Virus record (IMG/VR): IMGVR_UViG_3300046755_000228 | Coordinates: 1 to 28,694 of that record | Reading direction: 5' to 3' (one strand) | DNA from: a virus | Length of the DNA: 28,694 bases | Part shown: in pieces, positions 8,600-16,766 of the stretch | Layout of the letters: each line of letters starts with the position of its first letter | How positions within the stretch are numbered: position 1 is the first letter of the stretch | The notes under the pieces: generated by a model | Seen by the model: only the letters and a program-made list of their open reading frames with translations | What the model was told of the DNA's origin: nothing | Databases searched by the model: none | Translations under genes and position numbers: made by a program

Positions 8600-9192
8600 T
8601 TTGAAAGCCGCCTGTAAAAGTTATTTAACATTTTAGAAACGTAAGGTGTATTTCTAAATCGACCACCTTTAGATTTAGTTACTTGAATAGCTCTGCCAGA
8701 ACGAGAAGACCTCACATTTGCACTCTTAAACATATATCTACCCAAACCAGATATGCCTTTTTCTACACCGTCAAGCCAACTTCTGCCAATACTCCACGGT
8801 ATAGGTGTGCTTTCTTCTAATTCTTTTTTAGTGGGTGCATCAAGCTGCACTGTGAAGCGCCCAAAACCAGCTTTTAAAACTTTAGATTTGATTGGCCTTG
8901 CTAATCTTGTTTTTACAACCGCAGTTGGATTAGTCCCTCTGTTGAAACCAATGAAAGAAAAAAGATTCCCTCTTCCTCCTAAAGTTCCAGAGATATTGGA
9001 GGCACTTGGTCCACCATCAATCTCTTGCGTAACAGGATGATTTTCGTATTCTATTATAAGATCATCCTGAGATTTTTTGATCTTTTTGTCTACTTCCGTT
9101 TTTACAATATTCGACGTAACCTTTAGATTTTTACCCGCACTAAGCTCTCCTAAAAGTTTTCTTTGATCAATATGAACAGTTGTTTTAGCCAT
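8596..9192 (-). CDS. Putative neck / tail completion protein
   Basis: 198 residues, basic overall. The segment near residues 50-85 (NHPVTQEI, then SGTLGG.GNLFSFIGF) is a motif I have seen in structural proteins of uncultured marine phages, without a firm function. The C-terminus is rich in Arg, Lys and Ser. The ATG at 9192 lies inside the last codons of the preceding gene and its own end overlaps the next gene by 4 bases. A role like the HK97 gp10 tail-completion family is a possibility from size and location; unconfirmed. Confidence 0.72.
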   Translation of the reverse strand: MAKTTVHIDQRKLLGELSAGKNLKVTSNIVKTEVDKKIKKSQDDLIIEYENHPVTQEIDGGPSASNISGTLGGRGNLFSFIGFNRGTNPTAVVKTRLARPIKSKVLKAGFGRFTVQLDAPTKKELEESTPIPWSIGRSWLDGVEKGISGLGRYMFKSANVRSSRSGRAIQVTKSKGGRFRNTPYVSKMLNNFYRRLSK

Positions 9193-9625
9193 CGCGTTTT
9201 AAATAAATTTTCCAATATGTATTACTGAAAGGTCCAATAGCCTCTGCATCTGATATGAGAGAATATCTTTCATCATCCACTTCTATTACTGAAGCATTTT
9301 TGATTAATTCTTTTGCGTCGTAATTTACCTTAATACGAATTATATTTTCTGAAGAACCCGCACCAATGTCTTCAATAAATTCATTATCTTTTTGACTGTC
9401 GTAAAATACTCTAGCCTCTACTGTATGCTTAGTAAGTTTTTTATCTTTTGATGTTTTAGCTTGATTAAAAGACCTCCCATAAATAGGGTTGAATTGAGTA
9501 TCTGAAAAATCAATAGAAGTTACTTCTTCTATATAAACATATATACTTTTTTTGAAAGTGTCGTGAACATCGTTCAACATACTTTCAATTGCATTTTTTT
9601 CGTTATCGCTGAATAATGATGCCAT
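9185..9625 (-). CDS. Putative head closure / connector protein
   Basis: 146 residues. An N-terminal helix is followed by a mostly beta body with FNPIYGRSF near residue 46 and a C-terminal NTYWKIYLKRDG. The size, beta content and position between the adaptor-like gene and the tail completion genes resemble head-closure proteins. The start overlaps the preceding stop by one base (TAATG) and the end overlaps the next gene by 8 bases. Function is inferred from order; no domain is recognised. Confidence 0.7.
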   Translation of the reverse strand: MASLFSDNEKNAIESMLNDVHDTFKKSIYVYIEEVTSIDFSDTQFNPIYGRSFNQAKTSKDKKLTKHTVEARVFYDSQKDNEFIEDIGAGSSENIIRIKVNYDAKELIKNASVIEVDDERYSLISDAEAIGPFSNTYWKIYLKRDG

Positions 9626-10125
9626 TAGTGATCGTGATTAAAACAGTCGTATTCAGTGTCTGCAAGTCCTTCTACGCTGTCAACTCCTATAGGAGAGGAC
9701 TTCTGCATATTATATTGAAACAAAAGTTCTTCAAGATTACCGCGAGCAGCAGCAGCGAATTCTGAGAAGGTTCTAGAAATTTGATGCTTGCTTACCTTTT
9801 GAATTGTAGTGTCGCCTTCCTTGACCATAGTAACGCTGTCTCCGTTACTATCTGCCCATACAATTCCTCTAAGAGCTTCTCTAGCTGCTCTTTCGTAATA
9901 CTCTTCTTCGTATAAAGCTTTAAAAATATCTTTCTCTACTGGCAAAAGACCACTTGGCCCAATGCCTCCAGTTTCATCAATATAGAAATCTTCGTGAGTT
10001 AGTCCGTTAAACTCGCCAATATGCGTTTCTAACCAACCCGAAATAAAAGAAACGGGAAACCTTCCCGTATCGTCTGGAAAGGAGTATGTAACGATATCTT
10101 CTGCAAGAGATTGTAAATCATTCAT
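9625..10125 (-). CDS. Putative head-tail adaptor protein
   Basis: 166 residues. N-terminal helices (residues 1-45, including SGWLETHIGEFNGLT) and an EEEYYERAAREALRG helix near residue 75 are compatible with a helical head-tail connector bound below the portal. It is the first gene of a four-gene overlapping chain ending at 7736. The C-terminus is Asn/His/Asp rich. A GTGTAA motif lies 11 bases before ATG 10125, so this gene may head the connector transcript. Confidence 0.7.
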   Translation of the reverse strand: MNDLQSLAEDIVTYSFPDDTGRFPVSFISGWLETHIGEFNGLTHEDFYIDETGGIGPSGLLPVEKDIFKALYEEEYYERAAREALRGIVWADSNGDSVTMVKEGDTTIQKVSKHQISRTFSEFAAAARGNLEELLFQYNMQKSSPIGVDSVEGLADTEYDCFNHDH

Positions 10126-10136
10126 ATCTCTTACAG

Positions 10137-10142
10137 TTACAC
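10137..10142 (-). promoter_or_regulatory. GTGTAA motif before connector gene chain
   Basis: GTGTAA on the minus strand, 11 bases before ATG 10125, in the 29-base gap after the 118-residue gene. Confidence 0.5.
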
Positions 10143-10154
10143 TTTTTAAGTAGT

Positions 10155-10511
10155 TCAGAGAAGGTGTTTAATTTTTTTATACTCTTCGCTAGAGGGGTCA
10201 ATATCGTTGGTTGTTGTTCCTTGGATCATTCTAGACTTAGAAATAAAATCATCAAAATTATCTACAAGGCGCTCTGTAAGTTGAGTATTGTTATTGACAG
10301 GAGTAACTCCAACCCTGATGGCAAGTTGACGCTTTTCGTCCAAATCCATTTCATCTAACCTCTCAATAAAGGTAGCCTTACTCAAAGTCTGATAAGGATT
10401 CATCTTACCCATATCAAGCAATTGTTCCAACTCTGCCTGACTTCTTTCCTTTGGCTGCTTTGTCTCACGGTCTTTGCCATCTGAAAAGTCAAATTCGTCT
10501 TGTTTTTCCAT
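10155..10511 (-). CDS. Small protein with SAP/Rho-N-like helical region
   Basis: 118 residues, highly charged. Residues 1-30 look disordered (Asp/Glu/Lys/Gln). Residues about 45-90 read as short helices with the spacing of SAP or Rho N-terminal helical domains (a leucine-rich ERLDEMDLDEKRQLAIRVGV followed by a second helix). Such domains are found in small capsid-associated or connector proteins of phages. It lies between the capsid terminator and the connector genes. AAGG sits one base before the ATG, too close to be an ordinary ribosome site. Function is unproven. Confidence 0.7.
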   Translation of the reverse strand: MEKQDEFDFSDGKDRETKQPKERSQAELEQLLDMGKMNPYQTLSKATFIERLDEMDLDEKRQLAIRVGVTPVNNNTQLTERLVDNFDDFISKSRMIQGTTTNDIDPSSEEYKKIKHLL

Positions 10512-10547
10512 GCCTTATTATATTAATTTTAATGACTGATTTAAAGC

Positions 10548-10584
10548 AAAAAAGCACGACCCGATTAACGAGTCGTGCTTTTTT
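10548..10584. terminator. Bidirectional-looking intrinsic terminator after major capsid gene
   Basis: Arms AAAAAAGCACGAC (10548-10560) and its exact complement (10572-10584), with two more GC pairs inside after one mismatch and a 5-base loop. A T run follows on either strand. It lies 19 bases after the major capsid stop on the minus strand, so it should end or thin the capsid transcript. Confidence 0.92.
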
Positions 10585-10602
10585 TAATTAAACAGGTTCT
10601 TA

Positions 10603-11718
10603 TTAAGCACCTGTGAGGACGATACCCGAAAGACGACGGTCTTCCGTAACGATACGACCTTCTTCAATCTTACCATACCATCCGGTCTTGTTCTGACGAA
10701 CTGCGAACTGGTCATCCACTTCAACAGTAACCTCAGTGGCCGAACCCTCTTCCGTAACGGTGGGGCGAATAAGTCCAGTGTTTCCGCGATCAACACCGAT
10801 GATGATTTCATCTTTGGTGTTGTCAAAAGTAACAGGAGATCCAGCAGCGGTATTAACAGCATCGAAGATTTCGTTGTAACGCTGGTTAACACCAAGCTCA
10901 AGAATTTCGATGATTCCGATACCGAAAAGGGAAGGAAGACCACCTTGGCCCATGAGCGCCTCACGCATTGCGTCAGTAGCGTCAGTTCCGTGACCCTGAT
11001 TTTCGCTGACAGGATTGTAAGCGATGCTTCGGATGCTCTCAACTGCCTCTGGAGACATGATGAGGTCAGAAACGCCAACCATAGAACCACCAACAGGAGT
11101 TCCGCTGGAGTAGTTGCTCCAGATGCGCTTAGAGCGAGTAACAAGAGCGTTGAAGTCAGCAAGCTGGAGACGATCATCAGCAAGAGTGCTGATAACGTGA
11201 TTTCCAGCAGCAGCACTACCACCAACTTTAGTGTCAGCAGCAACAAGTGCGCCGAGAAGCTGGTTTACAGAAGTCTTCTCTTGCTTGAGAAGGAATTCCT
11301 GTGCCATGCGAGTGAAGACAGCGGAAACAACGTCAACGCGAGCCTTACGAGCATACTTCTTGTCGAAGCTCCAAGCGGAGTCAAGAGAGTAGGTTTTGAA
11401 TTTCAGTTCATCCTGTGCAGGGAACATCTCGTTAGAGCTAAGTCCTCCAGCAACAGTCTGTGAGTGAACGCGAATGTAATCTTGATCAGTTACATCGTGC
11501 AAGAGATCAAGAGGCATTGAAAGGTTGTCATCTTCGCTGAAGCTTGCAGTCGTGTAAAGCGACGAGATGCTAGGAGCGTTATTGATTACTTCGCTGATCA
11601 CAGGACCGACGAGTTCTGCAACAGTAGCCTTTGCCTCATAAGCAACGTCTCTATCCTTAGAGGCGACAGCTTTGATAAGTGCGATTTGATCTTCGGTTTT
11701 ATCTAGTTTAATTTGCAT
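10603..11718 (-). CDS. Major capsid protein
   Basis: 371 residues, of HK97-fold size without a long scaffolding extension. Features seen are an N-terminal helix-rich arm (residues 1-60), a long mixed middle with an LIMSPEAVESIRSIAYN segment near residue 220, and a C-terminal beta part ending near EEGRIVTEDRRLSGIVLTG. It follows the protease/scaffold and decoration-like genes and is followed by a strong terminator, the standard location for the major capsid gene. Codon use is clearly more GC-rich than in the small neighbouring genes, as for a highly expressed product. No Shine-Dalgarno or GTGTAA motif is seen before the ATG, so it may be read from the upstream transcript. Confidence 0.85.
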   Translation of the reverse strand: MQIKLDKTEDQIALIKAVASKDRDVAYEAKATVAELVGPVISEVINNAPSISSLYTTASFSEDDNLSMPLDLLHDVTDQDYIRVHSQTVAGGLSSNEMFPAQDELKFKTYSLDSAWSFDKKYARKARVDVVSAVFTRMAQEFLLKQEKTSVNQLLGALVAADTKVGGSAAAGNHVISTLADDRLQLADFNALVTRSKRIWSNYSSGTPVGGSMVGVSDLIMSPEAVESIRSIAYNPVSENQGHGTDATDAMREALMGQGGLPSLFGIGIIEILELGVNQRYNEIFDAVNTAAGSPVTFDNTKDEIIIGVDRGNTGLIRPTVTEEGSATEVTVEVDDQFAVRQNKTGWYGKIEEGRIVTEDRRLSGIVLTGA

Positions 11719-11752
11719 TTTTAAAGTCTTTCTTGAGGTTTATTGGTTTAAG

Positions 11753-12367
11753 TTATACAGAGAATTTAAGCATTGCATATGGACCTGCAAGAGAGTCAGT
11801 TGATTGTTGAGATACACGAAGACCAGTTCCAAGAATGGTTCCGACCGTATCGGCTTTCTGTTGAGCGGTAGCAGCGGCTGCGCTAACACCAGTAATTTTA
11901 CCACCAGCTTCAAGAACTGCGAGGTCGCCAACGTTAGGAGCAACTCCACCAGCAAGACCCCTGACGTTAATTTCAACGGTTCCGCGAGAAACGATAGGGT
12001 TAGCTTCTCCAGAAACAACGCACTGAAGCTCCTCTTTTTTCTGAGGATAGAAGTGAAGGCTTTCGCCGTTTTCGTCTCTTTCGCGAACATCGCGAGTGAT
12101 CATGCCGATAACAACTCCACCGTCTCCGGTTCCAGCAGCGGTTACTTTACGAGTAACTGCTGGATACTGAGAAGTGGCATTGCCAAGGCTGTTTGCGAAA
12201 GCATCGGGACGATCAACGTAAGCAACAGGATCGTCCGAGAGGTTAGCAGCGGAGACTTTAACAAAAGTTCCAGCTTCTCCAGATGCAGCATCCAGAGCGA
12301 ACATGTTGACTTCGCTTTTCGGGTCGAAGTTTCGGTTAGGAAGTAGTCGAGTAATTACTTGTGCCAT
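11753..12367 (-). CDS. Putative capsid decoration/stabilising protein
   Basis: 204 residues, rich in Ala, Gly, Val and Thr with a beta-rich pattern. Residues about 80-165 (GVVIGMITRDV, then a VSRGTVEINVRGLAGG.. segment and VGDLAVLEAGGKITG) resemble the beta-barrel of phage head decoration or capsid stabilising proteins. It sits directly before the major capsid gene, the usual location for such a gene. Codon use is similar to the capsid gene. The ATG is preceded by an A-rich leader with no clear Shine-Dalgarno and no GTGTAA motif. Confidence 0.72.
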   Translation of the reverse strand: MAQVITRLLPNRNFDPKSEVNMFALDAASGEAGTFVKVSAANLSDDPVAYVDRPDAFANSLGNATSQYPAVTRKVTAAGTGDGGVVIGMITRDVRERDENGESLHFYPQKKEELQCVVSGEANPIVSRGTVEINVRGLAGGVAPNVGDLAVLEAGGKITGVSAAAATAQQKADTVGTILGTGLRVSQQSTDSLAGPYAMLKFSV

Positions 12368-12401
12368 GATGTTTTAGTTTTTTTTTTAAATCTTTGGGTT
12401 A

Positions 12402-13934
12402 TTAGTTTTCAAGTTGAAGTCCAGCCTTTTTGAGCCTGTCGAAAAGATTTTCTTCAGTTGAATCGTCACCGTTGTTGTTTGTTACACAGGAATCGGAACT
12501 TTCGGAGGTTTCAATTTCATCTTCACCTTCTTTTTCCTCTTCGCCTTCTGCGTCAGCTTCTTCAGCTTCGCCTTCTTCGCTTTCTTCCTCAGAAGCTTTG
12601 GACTCTTCAATTTCGTCGTGCTTCTTTTCGGCTTCCTCTGCCGCTTCAACGGCTGCGATGGCTTCCTTTGTTTTGTCAGCAAAAAGAATTTTTGCTTCGG
12701 TTAAATAAGATTCGAAATCTTCGTCAGTTTCAATATCTTTAATTTGCTTGGCTACGATTGCCTCAACTTCTTCATTGAGTTCGAACACGCTTGCCATTGC
12801 TTCCATGCGTCCATTATACTTTTCAGCAGCCTTACGCATTTCCAAGTCGGACTTCAGAGCAACGAGAGATTCGGTTGCAGAAGCGAGTTGCTTTTTAAGT
12901 TCTTCCATTTCCTTCTTGTAGTCTTCCTCCCTCTCTTTGGCAGCTTCGCTAGAAGATTTCCAATCTTTAGCAGCGTCCTCAAGAACGGTGGCAAATTTTT
13001 CGCCTACAGTAGAAGCGGTTGATTCGTTAATATCGAAAGAACCAATCTGGTCTTCGATGTGCTTTTTCAATTCGTTAAATTGCTCTTCGGTCATAATATC
13101 ACTATTATCGTTTTTATCGTTTACAGGAGTTTCTTCGTTTTCGGAACTTTTTTTATTACTATTAGATATTTTTTCTTGATCTTGTCTATTAACTAAATCT
13201 ACTAATGAATAGACTCCTTTGACTTCAGCGGCAGGGTTTTCGGTCAAAGCTGCTCCAACTGGAATTATCTTTCCATCAAACAACCTACTAACAGGCTCGC
13301 TTTTGTTACCGCCTTTTCCACCGCTTGATCTTAATTGCTTATCATACTTTTCGTATCCAGCAGTTCCCTCTTCATAAACGTCACATTCGGATAACAAATG
13401 ACTGCCAACACATACTTTATATTTTGAAAAAGCAATTTCCCAAGAAGAAGAATAAGCTTGATAAGAAGGGTCTTCTGGATCAGAAGCCTTCATAATCGCC
13501 TTAGACAAATCTGGATATACATGTTTGTATATTACAGCGGCTACAGAAATAAAGAATGGATCTTCCCTATCTAAAAAATCTTCGACTGAGTTTTCCAAGT
13601 AATCTGGTTCTTTGTCTGTAAAACTTGCGTTTACAATGTGACCAACAATATCAGGCTTGAAATGTTCAATGTTTAAAGGCTTGTGGATAAACTTTTTAAT
13701 TATTTGAGCGGCACGAACAGTATCAATGCCATCTCCATTTGCATTGAACTTATTTACAACACCTAAATTAAAAACAACCGGAAGAAGATCAAATGATTCA
13801 CTTACATCTACTTCTTTTGGAAAAAGGCTACTAGCCTGAGACATAAAAGCTGCCTTTGATACTCCCATTTTATCATAGTCAGAAGAATCAATGGCACGAA
13901 TGATGCCTGTTAATTTAAATTTATTATTTGACAT
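12402..13934 (-). CDS. Prohead protease fused to scaffold
   Basis: 510 residues. The N-terminal 230 or so residues look like a prohead serine protease: KPLNIEH at 85-91 carries the likely catalytic His, and SSSWEIAF at 162-169 the likely catalytic Ser. From about residue 280 the protein becomes acidic coiled coil (Glu/Lys/Ala), then a very acidic Glu/Ala run near 440-480 and a final amphipathic helix ending in LQLEN, typical of a capsid scaffold. The protease would mature the head and remove the scaffold part. The ATG overlaps the portal gene end by 11 bases. An internal Met at 281, just before the coiled coil, could start a scaffold-only product, but no ribosome site is evident there. Confidence 0.85.
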   Translation of the reverse strand: MSNNKFKLTGIIRAIDSSDYDKMGVSKAAFMSQASSLFPKEVDVSESFDLLPVVFNLGVVNKFNANGDGIDTVRAAQIIKKFIHKPLNIEHFKPDIVGHIVNASFTDKEPDYLENSVEDFLDREDPFFISVAAVIYKHVYPDLSKAIMKASDPEDPSYQAYSSSWEIAFSKYKVCVGSHLLSECDVYEEGTAGYEKYDKQLRSSGGKGGNKSEPVSRLFDGKIIPVGAALTENPAAEVKGVYSLVDLVNRQDQEKISNSNKKSSENEETPVNDKNDNSDIMTEEQFNELKKHIEDQIGSFDINESTASTVGEKFATVLEDAAKDWKSSSEAAKEREEDYKKEMEELKKQLASATESLVALKSDLEMRKAAEKYNGRMEAMASVFELNEEVEAIVAKQIKDIETDEDFESYLTEAKILFADKTKEAIAAVEAAEEAEKKHDEIEESKASEEESEEGEAEEADAEGEEEKEGEDEIETSESSDSCVTNNNGDDSTEENLFDRLKKAGLQLEN

Positions 13935-15978
13935 TATCTATTTTTGTAGAATGGTAAAGAAGAGCAGCGGCGTAGTCATCAAGTTGATGCTCTGCTGCAA
14001 GACTTAATACACTAGGATGAGTGCTTAAACTTAAAAGTTTTGAGTTATTTAAAATAACTTCTTCTAAATCTTGCTCCCAATTCGTAGCATCAGAATTGAT
14101 AATAACCGCACTACAAAGATCAGTTATAAGCTTTTTCTTTTCTTTATTGAAACGCTTGATCCCCAATTCCTTCTTGTAGATTTCTTTGGCTACAGATTCA
14201 AGACCTTTAGCTGATTCCACTACTTCCATCAAAGCTGAGTTAGAATAAGAAACTGCGCCCATCGGTCTGCCACCAGAAGGAGCAGAGACGGTTGCGGATT
14301 TCTTTTGGCTCATGCCTGTTGTTTTCTTTTTCTCGTTAGGAATCTTATTTATTGAAATAGCTTCAACATCTTCTGCATCTTCGCCCACATCTTCTTTTAT
14401 CAATGCCTGACCACCAACTATAGGAACATAATACCCTTTTTCTCTGGCTTTCAGATATTTTCTCTGAGAAGCTTCCATTTCTTCAGCTTTCGGGAAATGG
14501 CCTTTGTTAATGGTTTCCATTCCCTGCTCTGGAGTTAGAACACCAAGCTCCATCATGCGAGCAATAAGTCTTTGAGAACTTTCTTTTGCTATTGTCTCTT
14601 TTTTGTTAAAGACAGCTTTGGGAACTTCTCTAAATCCCATTTTCCTGCAAACCTTGTTGATCTCAGGCTGTAGAAAGTCTTTTAGAAATCTTGATCTTGA
14701 ATCTTCAAGTCTATCAAAAAATATTTGAACTTTTAGTTCTGTATCAGAATACTTAGATTCTCCAAGAAGAATGTTTCCTAAGCCCTCTTGAATATCTTTG
14801 TTGAGAACTTCATACTTCTCTTTGCCCATGACCTTTTTAAGATCAGGCTGCAAGAACTCACCCTTAGTGGTGTAGTCAGAAACAATAGCTCGACCGACGC
14901 TATTACTTTCAAGTAATTCACGCATTGCAGCCACGTTCTTATGATTGATTCCTCCTTTATCTGGCTCTGCGCCCATTGTGATAAGAAGAATAACATTTTC
15001 AATAGAGCGAGCCATAGCTTGATCTATCTTTTTAAGTTCTGCCTTTTTGTTTAGATCATCAAGAACAGAAAAGCCTAATGGCACTGCCAATGGTTCGTAA
15101 TCTTGTTTTTTGTAAAATACAGGATGGAAAAGCTCTACGTCTAAGTCTAGTAGAATCTCTTGATTCAAAGTGTTGACTGCATTGTAAGACTCAATTTGCT
15201 TTCTTACCTTCTCAGAAAGTCCATCGTAAATCTTCTGAGCCTCTGGATCATCTTCTCTGTGCTTGAGTCTAGCAATTTCAAAAGGCGTAAGTGTTTTAGT
15301 ATAAGCAAAGCTACCAAAAGCCAATTGATCTGCAACCTTGATGTCAGATGGATTTAAAAGAATATACTTTACTGGAACCTTTTCTTTAGCAGCATGAGAA
15401 GTAAGCCCAAAGTTAGTTATCGTTTTGGGCATGACATTTGCATCTAATTGGTAAAGATATACATTACCAGAACGATAATATTCTCTAAAAAATTGTTCTT
15501 TTAGATCGTGAATACGAATAAGATTTAACCAAGAATTAATAAATTTACGACTCGATGCGTTTCCACCTTTCAGATGAAGCTCTGCATCTGCAAATTCAGA
15601 CAGAAGATCAATAGTGCTTCGGAAGACCGCAATGTTAAAGTAAGCTTTTTGACAAAGAAGAACAGCGTCAGAAACTCCAACGCAATCACGATTATAGTGA
15701 AAGGGGAGCAAACCTTCATCAATATTAGCATACTTATCTCTTATCCCTCCAGTAGCAACAAGGTTTTTGCTTCTGCTTTTTCTTCTTCCACTTGGATTAC
15801 TTAATCTACTAGCACTAGCGTTTGACTCCAAATCTAGAAGTGGATCTCCAAATGTAAACGGCTCAAAATCTGTATTAACGTTCTCTACAGGCTGTGTAGG
15901 TGGAGGGTTTTGCAGCTTTCCTTCTGATAAGTTGTTCCAGTATTCTAGATTACGTTTTTTGTAGGGACGCTTTGCCAT
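13924..15978 (-). CDS. Portal protein
   Basis: 684 residues from ATG 15978. It forms the dodecameric DNA entry channel at one head vertex. Support comes from the length, the location between terminase/endolysin and protease/scaffold, and internal patterns: the SGNVYLYQL segment, IKYILLNPSDI-like strand, a long helix rich in Lys/Glu near the middle, and FFDRLEDSRSRFLKDFL before the wing/crown helices. The C-terminal 150 residues are helical and may be a clip extension. The frame can be read from a TTG at 16005, but that would place the GTGTAA motif inside the coding region; the ATG with the motif 8 bases upstream is preferred. Confidence 0.88.
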   Translation of the reverse strand: MAKRPYKKRNLEYWNNLSEGKLQNPPPTQPVENVNTDFEPFTFGDPLLDLESNASASRLSNPSGRRKSRSKNLVATGGIRDKYANIDEGLLPFHYNRDCVGVSDAVLLCQKAYFNIAVFRSTIDLLSEFADAELHLKGGNASSRKFINSWLNLIRIHDLKEQFFREYYRSGNVYLYQLDANVMPKTITNFGLTSHAAKEKVPVKYILLNPSDIKVADQLAFGSFAYTKTLTPFEIARLKHREDDPEAQKIYDGLSEKVRKQIESYNAVNTLNQEILLDLDVELFHPVFYKKQDYEPLAVPLGFSVLDDLNKKAELKKIDQAMARSIENVILLITMGAEPDKGGINHKNVAAMRELLESNSVGRAIVSDYTTKGEFLQPDLKKVMGKEKYEVLNKDIQEGLGNILLGESKYSDTELKVQIFFDRLEDSRSRFLKDFLQPEINKVCRKMGFREVPKAVFNKKETIAKESSQRLIARMMELGVLTPEQGMETINKGHFPKAEEMEASQRKYLKAREKGYYVPIVGGQALIKEDVGEDAEDVEAISINKIPNEKKKTTGMSQKKSATVSAPSGGRPMGAVSYSNSALMEVVESAKGLESVAKEIYKKELGIKRFNKEKKKLITDLCSAVIINSDATNWEQDLEEVILNNSKLLSLSTHPSVLSLAAEHQLDDYAAALLYHSTKIDNVK

Positions 15979-15986
15979 GTCTATTC

Positions 15987-15992
15987 TTACAC
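15987..15992 (-). promoter_or_regulatory. GTGTAA motif deciding the portal start
   Basis: GTGTAA on the minus strand, preceded by TTTTT, 8 bases before ATG 15978. The same arrangement at other genes argues for this ATG over the upstream TTG. Confidence 0.55.
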
Positions 15993-16005
15993 AAAAAGTC
16001 GCCAA

Positions 16006-16139
16006 AGTTAAAAAATTGTTGACTTTTATATCTTTCTTATTTGTATTTTATTAAAAGCAAAAAGAAAAAACAATTTAAAAGAATAAATATTATATTCAGT
16101 ATTCTAAGTCTTGGTATTAGCCTTGTGTAATACTTATAA
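16006..16139. other. Divergent AT-rich intergenic region
   Basis: 134 bases between the minus-strand portal and the plus-strand metallopeptidase gene. It holds poly-A/T tracts and a TTGACT (16019-16024) without a convincing -10 box at normal spacing, plus the GTGTAA motif for the plus-strand gene at its right end. No hairpin with GC content is seen. Confidence 0.5.
16125..16130 (+). promoter_or_regulatory. GTGTAA motif before plus-strand metallopeptidase-like gene
   Basis: GTGTAA on the plus strand, 9 bases before ATG 16140, followed by TACTTATAA. Its presence on the opposite strand shows the motif follows gene starts and not a strand bias. Confidence 0.55.
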
Positions 16140-16763
16140 ATGAAAAACATTAGAATACACAAAGATATTGTTTTTAAAAAAGATTTCCAGCCCTTCCTTG
16201 AATACGCAAAAGACTACATTACAAAAAATGACGGACGATTAATTATTAGAAATGTAAAATATCTATCAGATGGCGGAAGACACAGCGGCTCTTGCGACGG
16301 AAAAGAAATAATCGTAGCTGGTAAATGCAGTAAATTCATGGAGGTTTTTGTCCATGAATTCGCTCATTTTACTCAGGCTGTAGACAAAGCGCCCTTATGG
16401 GAAAATGGTTCGGATGGAACCCACTTTTGGAACTGGCTCGCAAAAAAACAAAGCAGCGATGGTATAAAGCTTTGGGATGAGCTTATTGATATTATACTCG
16501 TTGAAAGAGACTGCGAGCTACGGTCTTTAAAACTTATAAAAAAGTTTGATATTCCAATTTGCGTAAAGGATTATACTAAGTCGGCTAACTTATATTTATA
16601 TTATTACCATTTTTGTTTCTTAAAAAGGAAATGGATGAGCAACTATACAGAGCTATACAAGTCAGAATTGTTTCTTAAAATGCCAGAAAAAATCATTCCA
16701 AAGTCAAAAATAAGTAAAATTGACATGAATATGATGAAGCTGTTTGAAGAGGTTTTGGGTTAA
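16140..16763 (+). CDS. Putative zinc metallopeptidase (HExxH)
   Basis: 207 residues. VHEFAHF at 71-77 gives an HExxH zinc site (H72, E73, H76), in a helix with the right hydrophobic pattern. A downstream VERDCE (E122, E126) could supply the third zinc ligand as in gluzincins. There is no signal peptide or membrane segment, so it would act in the host cytoplasm, be released at lysis, or be a virion component. It lies between portal and endolysin on the opposite strand, and ends only 3 bases from the endolysin stop (convergent). A SprT-like or other regulatory peptidase is possible; the substrate is unknown. Confidence 0.8.
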   Translation: MKNIRIHKDIVFKKDFQPFLEYAKDYITKNDGRLIIRNVKYLSDGGRHSGSCDGKEIIVAGKCSKFMEVFVHEFAHFTQAVDKAPLWENGSDGTHFWNWLAKKQSSDGIKLWDELIDIILVERDCELRSLKLIKKFDIPICVKDYTKSANLYLYYYHFCFLKRKWMSNYTELYKSELFLKMPEKIIPKSKISKIDMNMMKLFEEVLG

Positions 16764-16766
16764 ACT

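Noticed and set aside
10584-12346. Alternative frames (both strands) across the capsid and decoration genes.
   Set aside because: They are Leu/Ser-rich shadows of GC-richer genes with strong capsid context.
12430-13179. Plus-strand Ser/Ala-rich frames opposite the scaffold.
   Set aside because: They arise from GAA/GCT-type acidic codons of the scaffold read backwards.
15979-16005. TTG start of the portal gene at 16005, adding nine residues.
   Set aside because: It would put the GTGTAA motif in coding sequence; the ATG at 15978 has the same motif spacing as other genes.
16019-16049. Sigma-70 promoter before the plus-strand metallopeptidase gene (TTGACT).
   Set aside because: No acceptable -10 box at 16-18 bases; the best TATTTT is at 19 bases.
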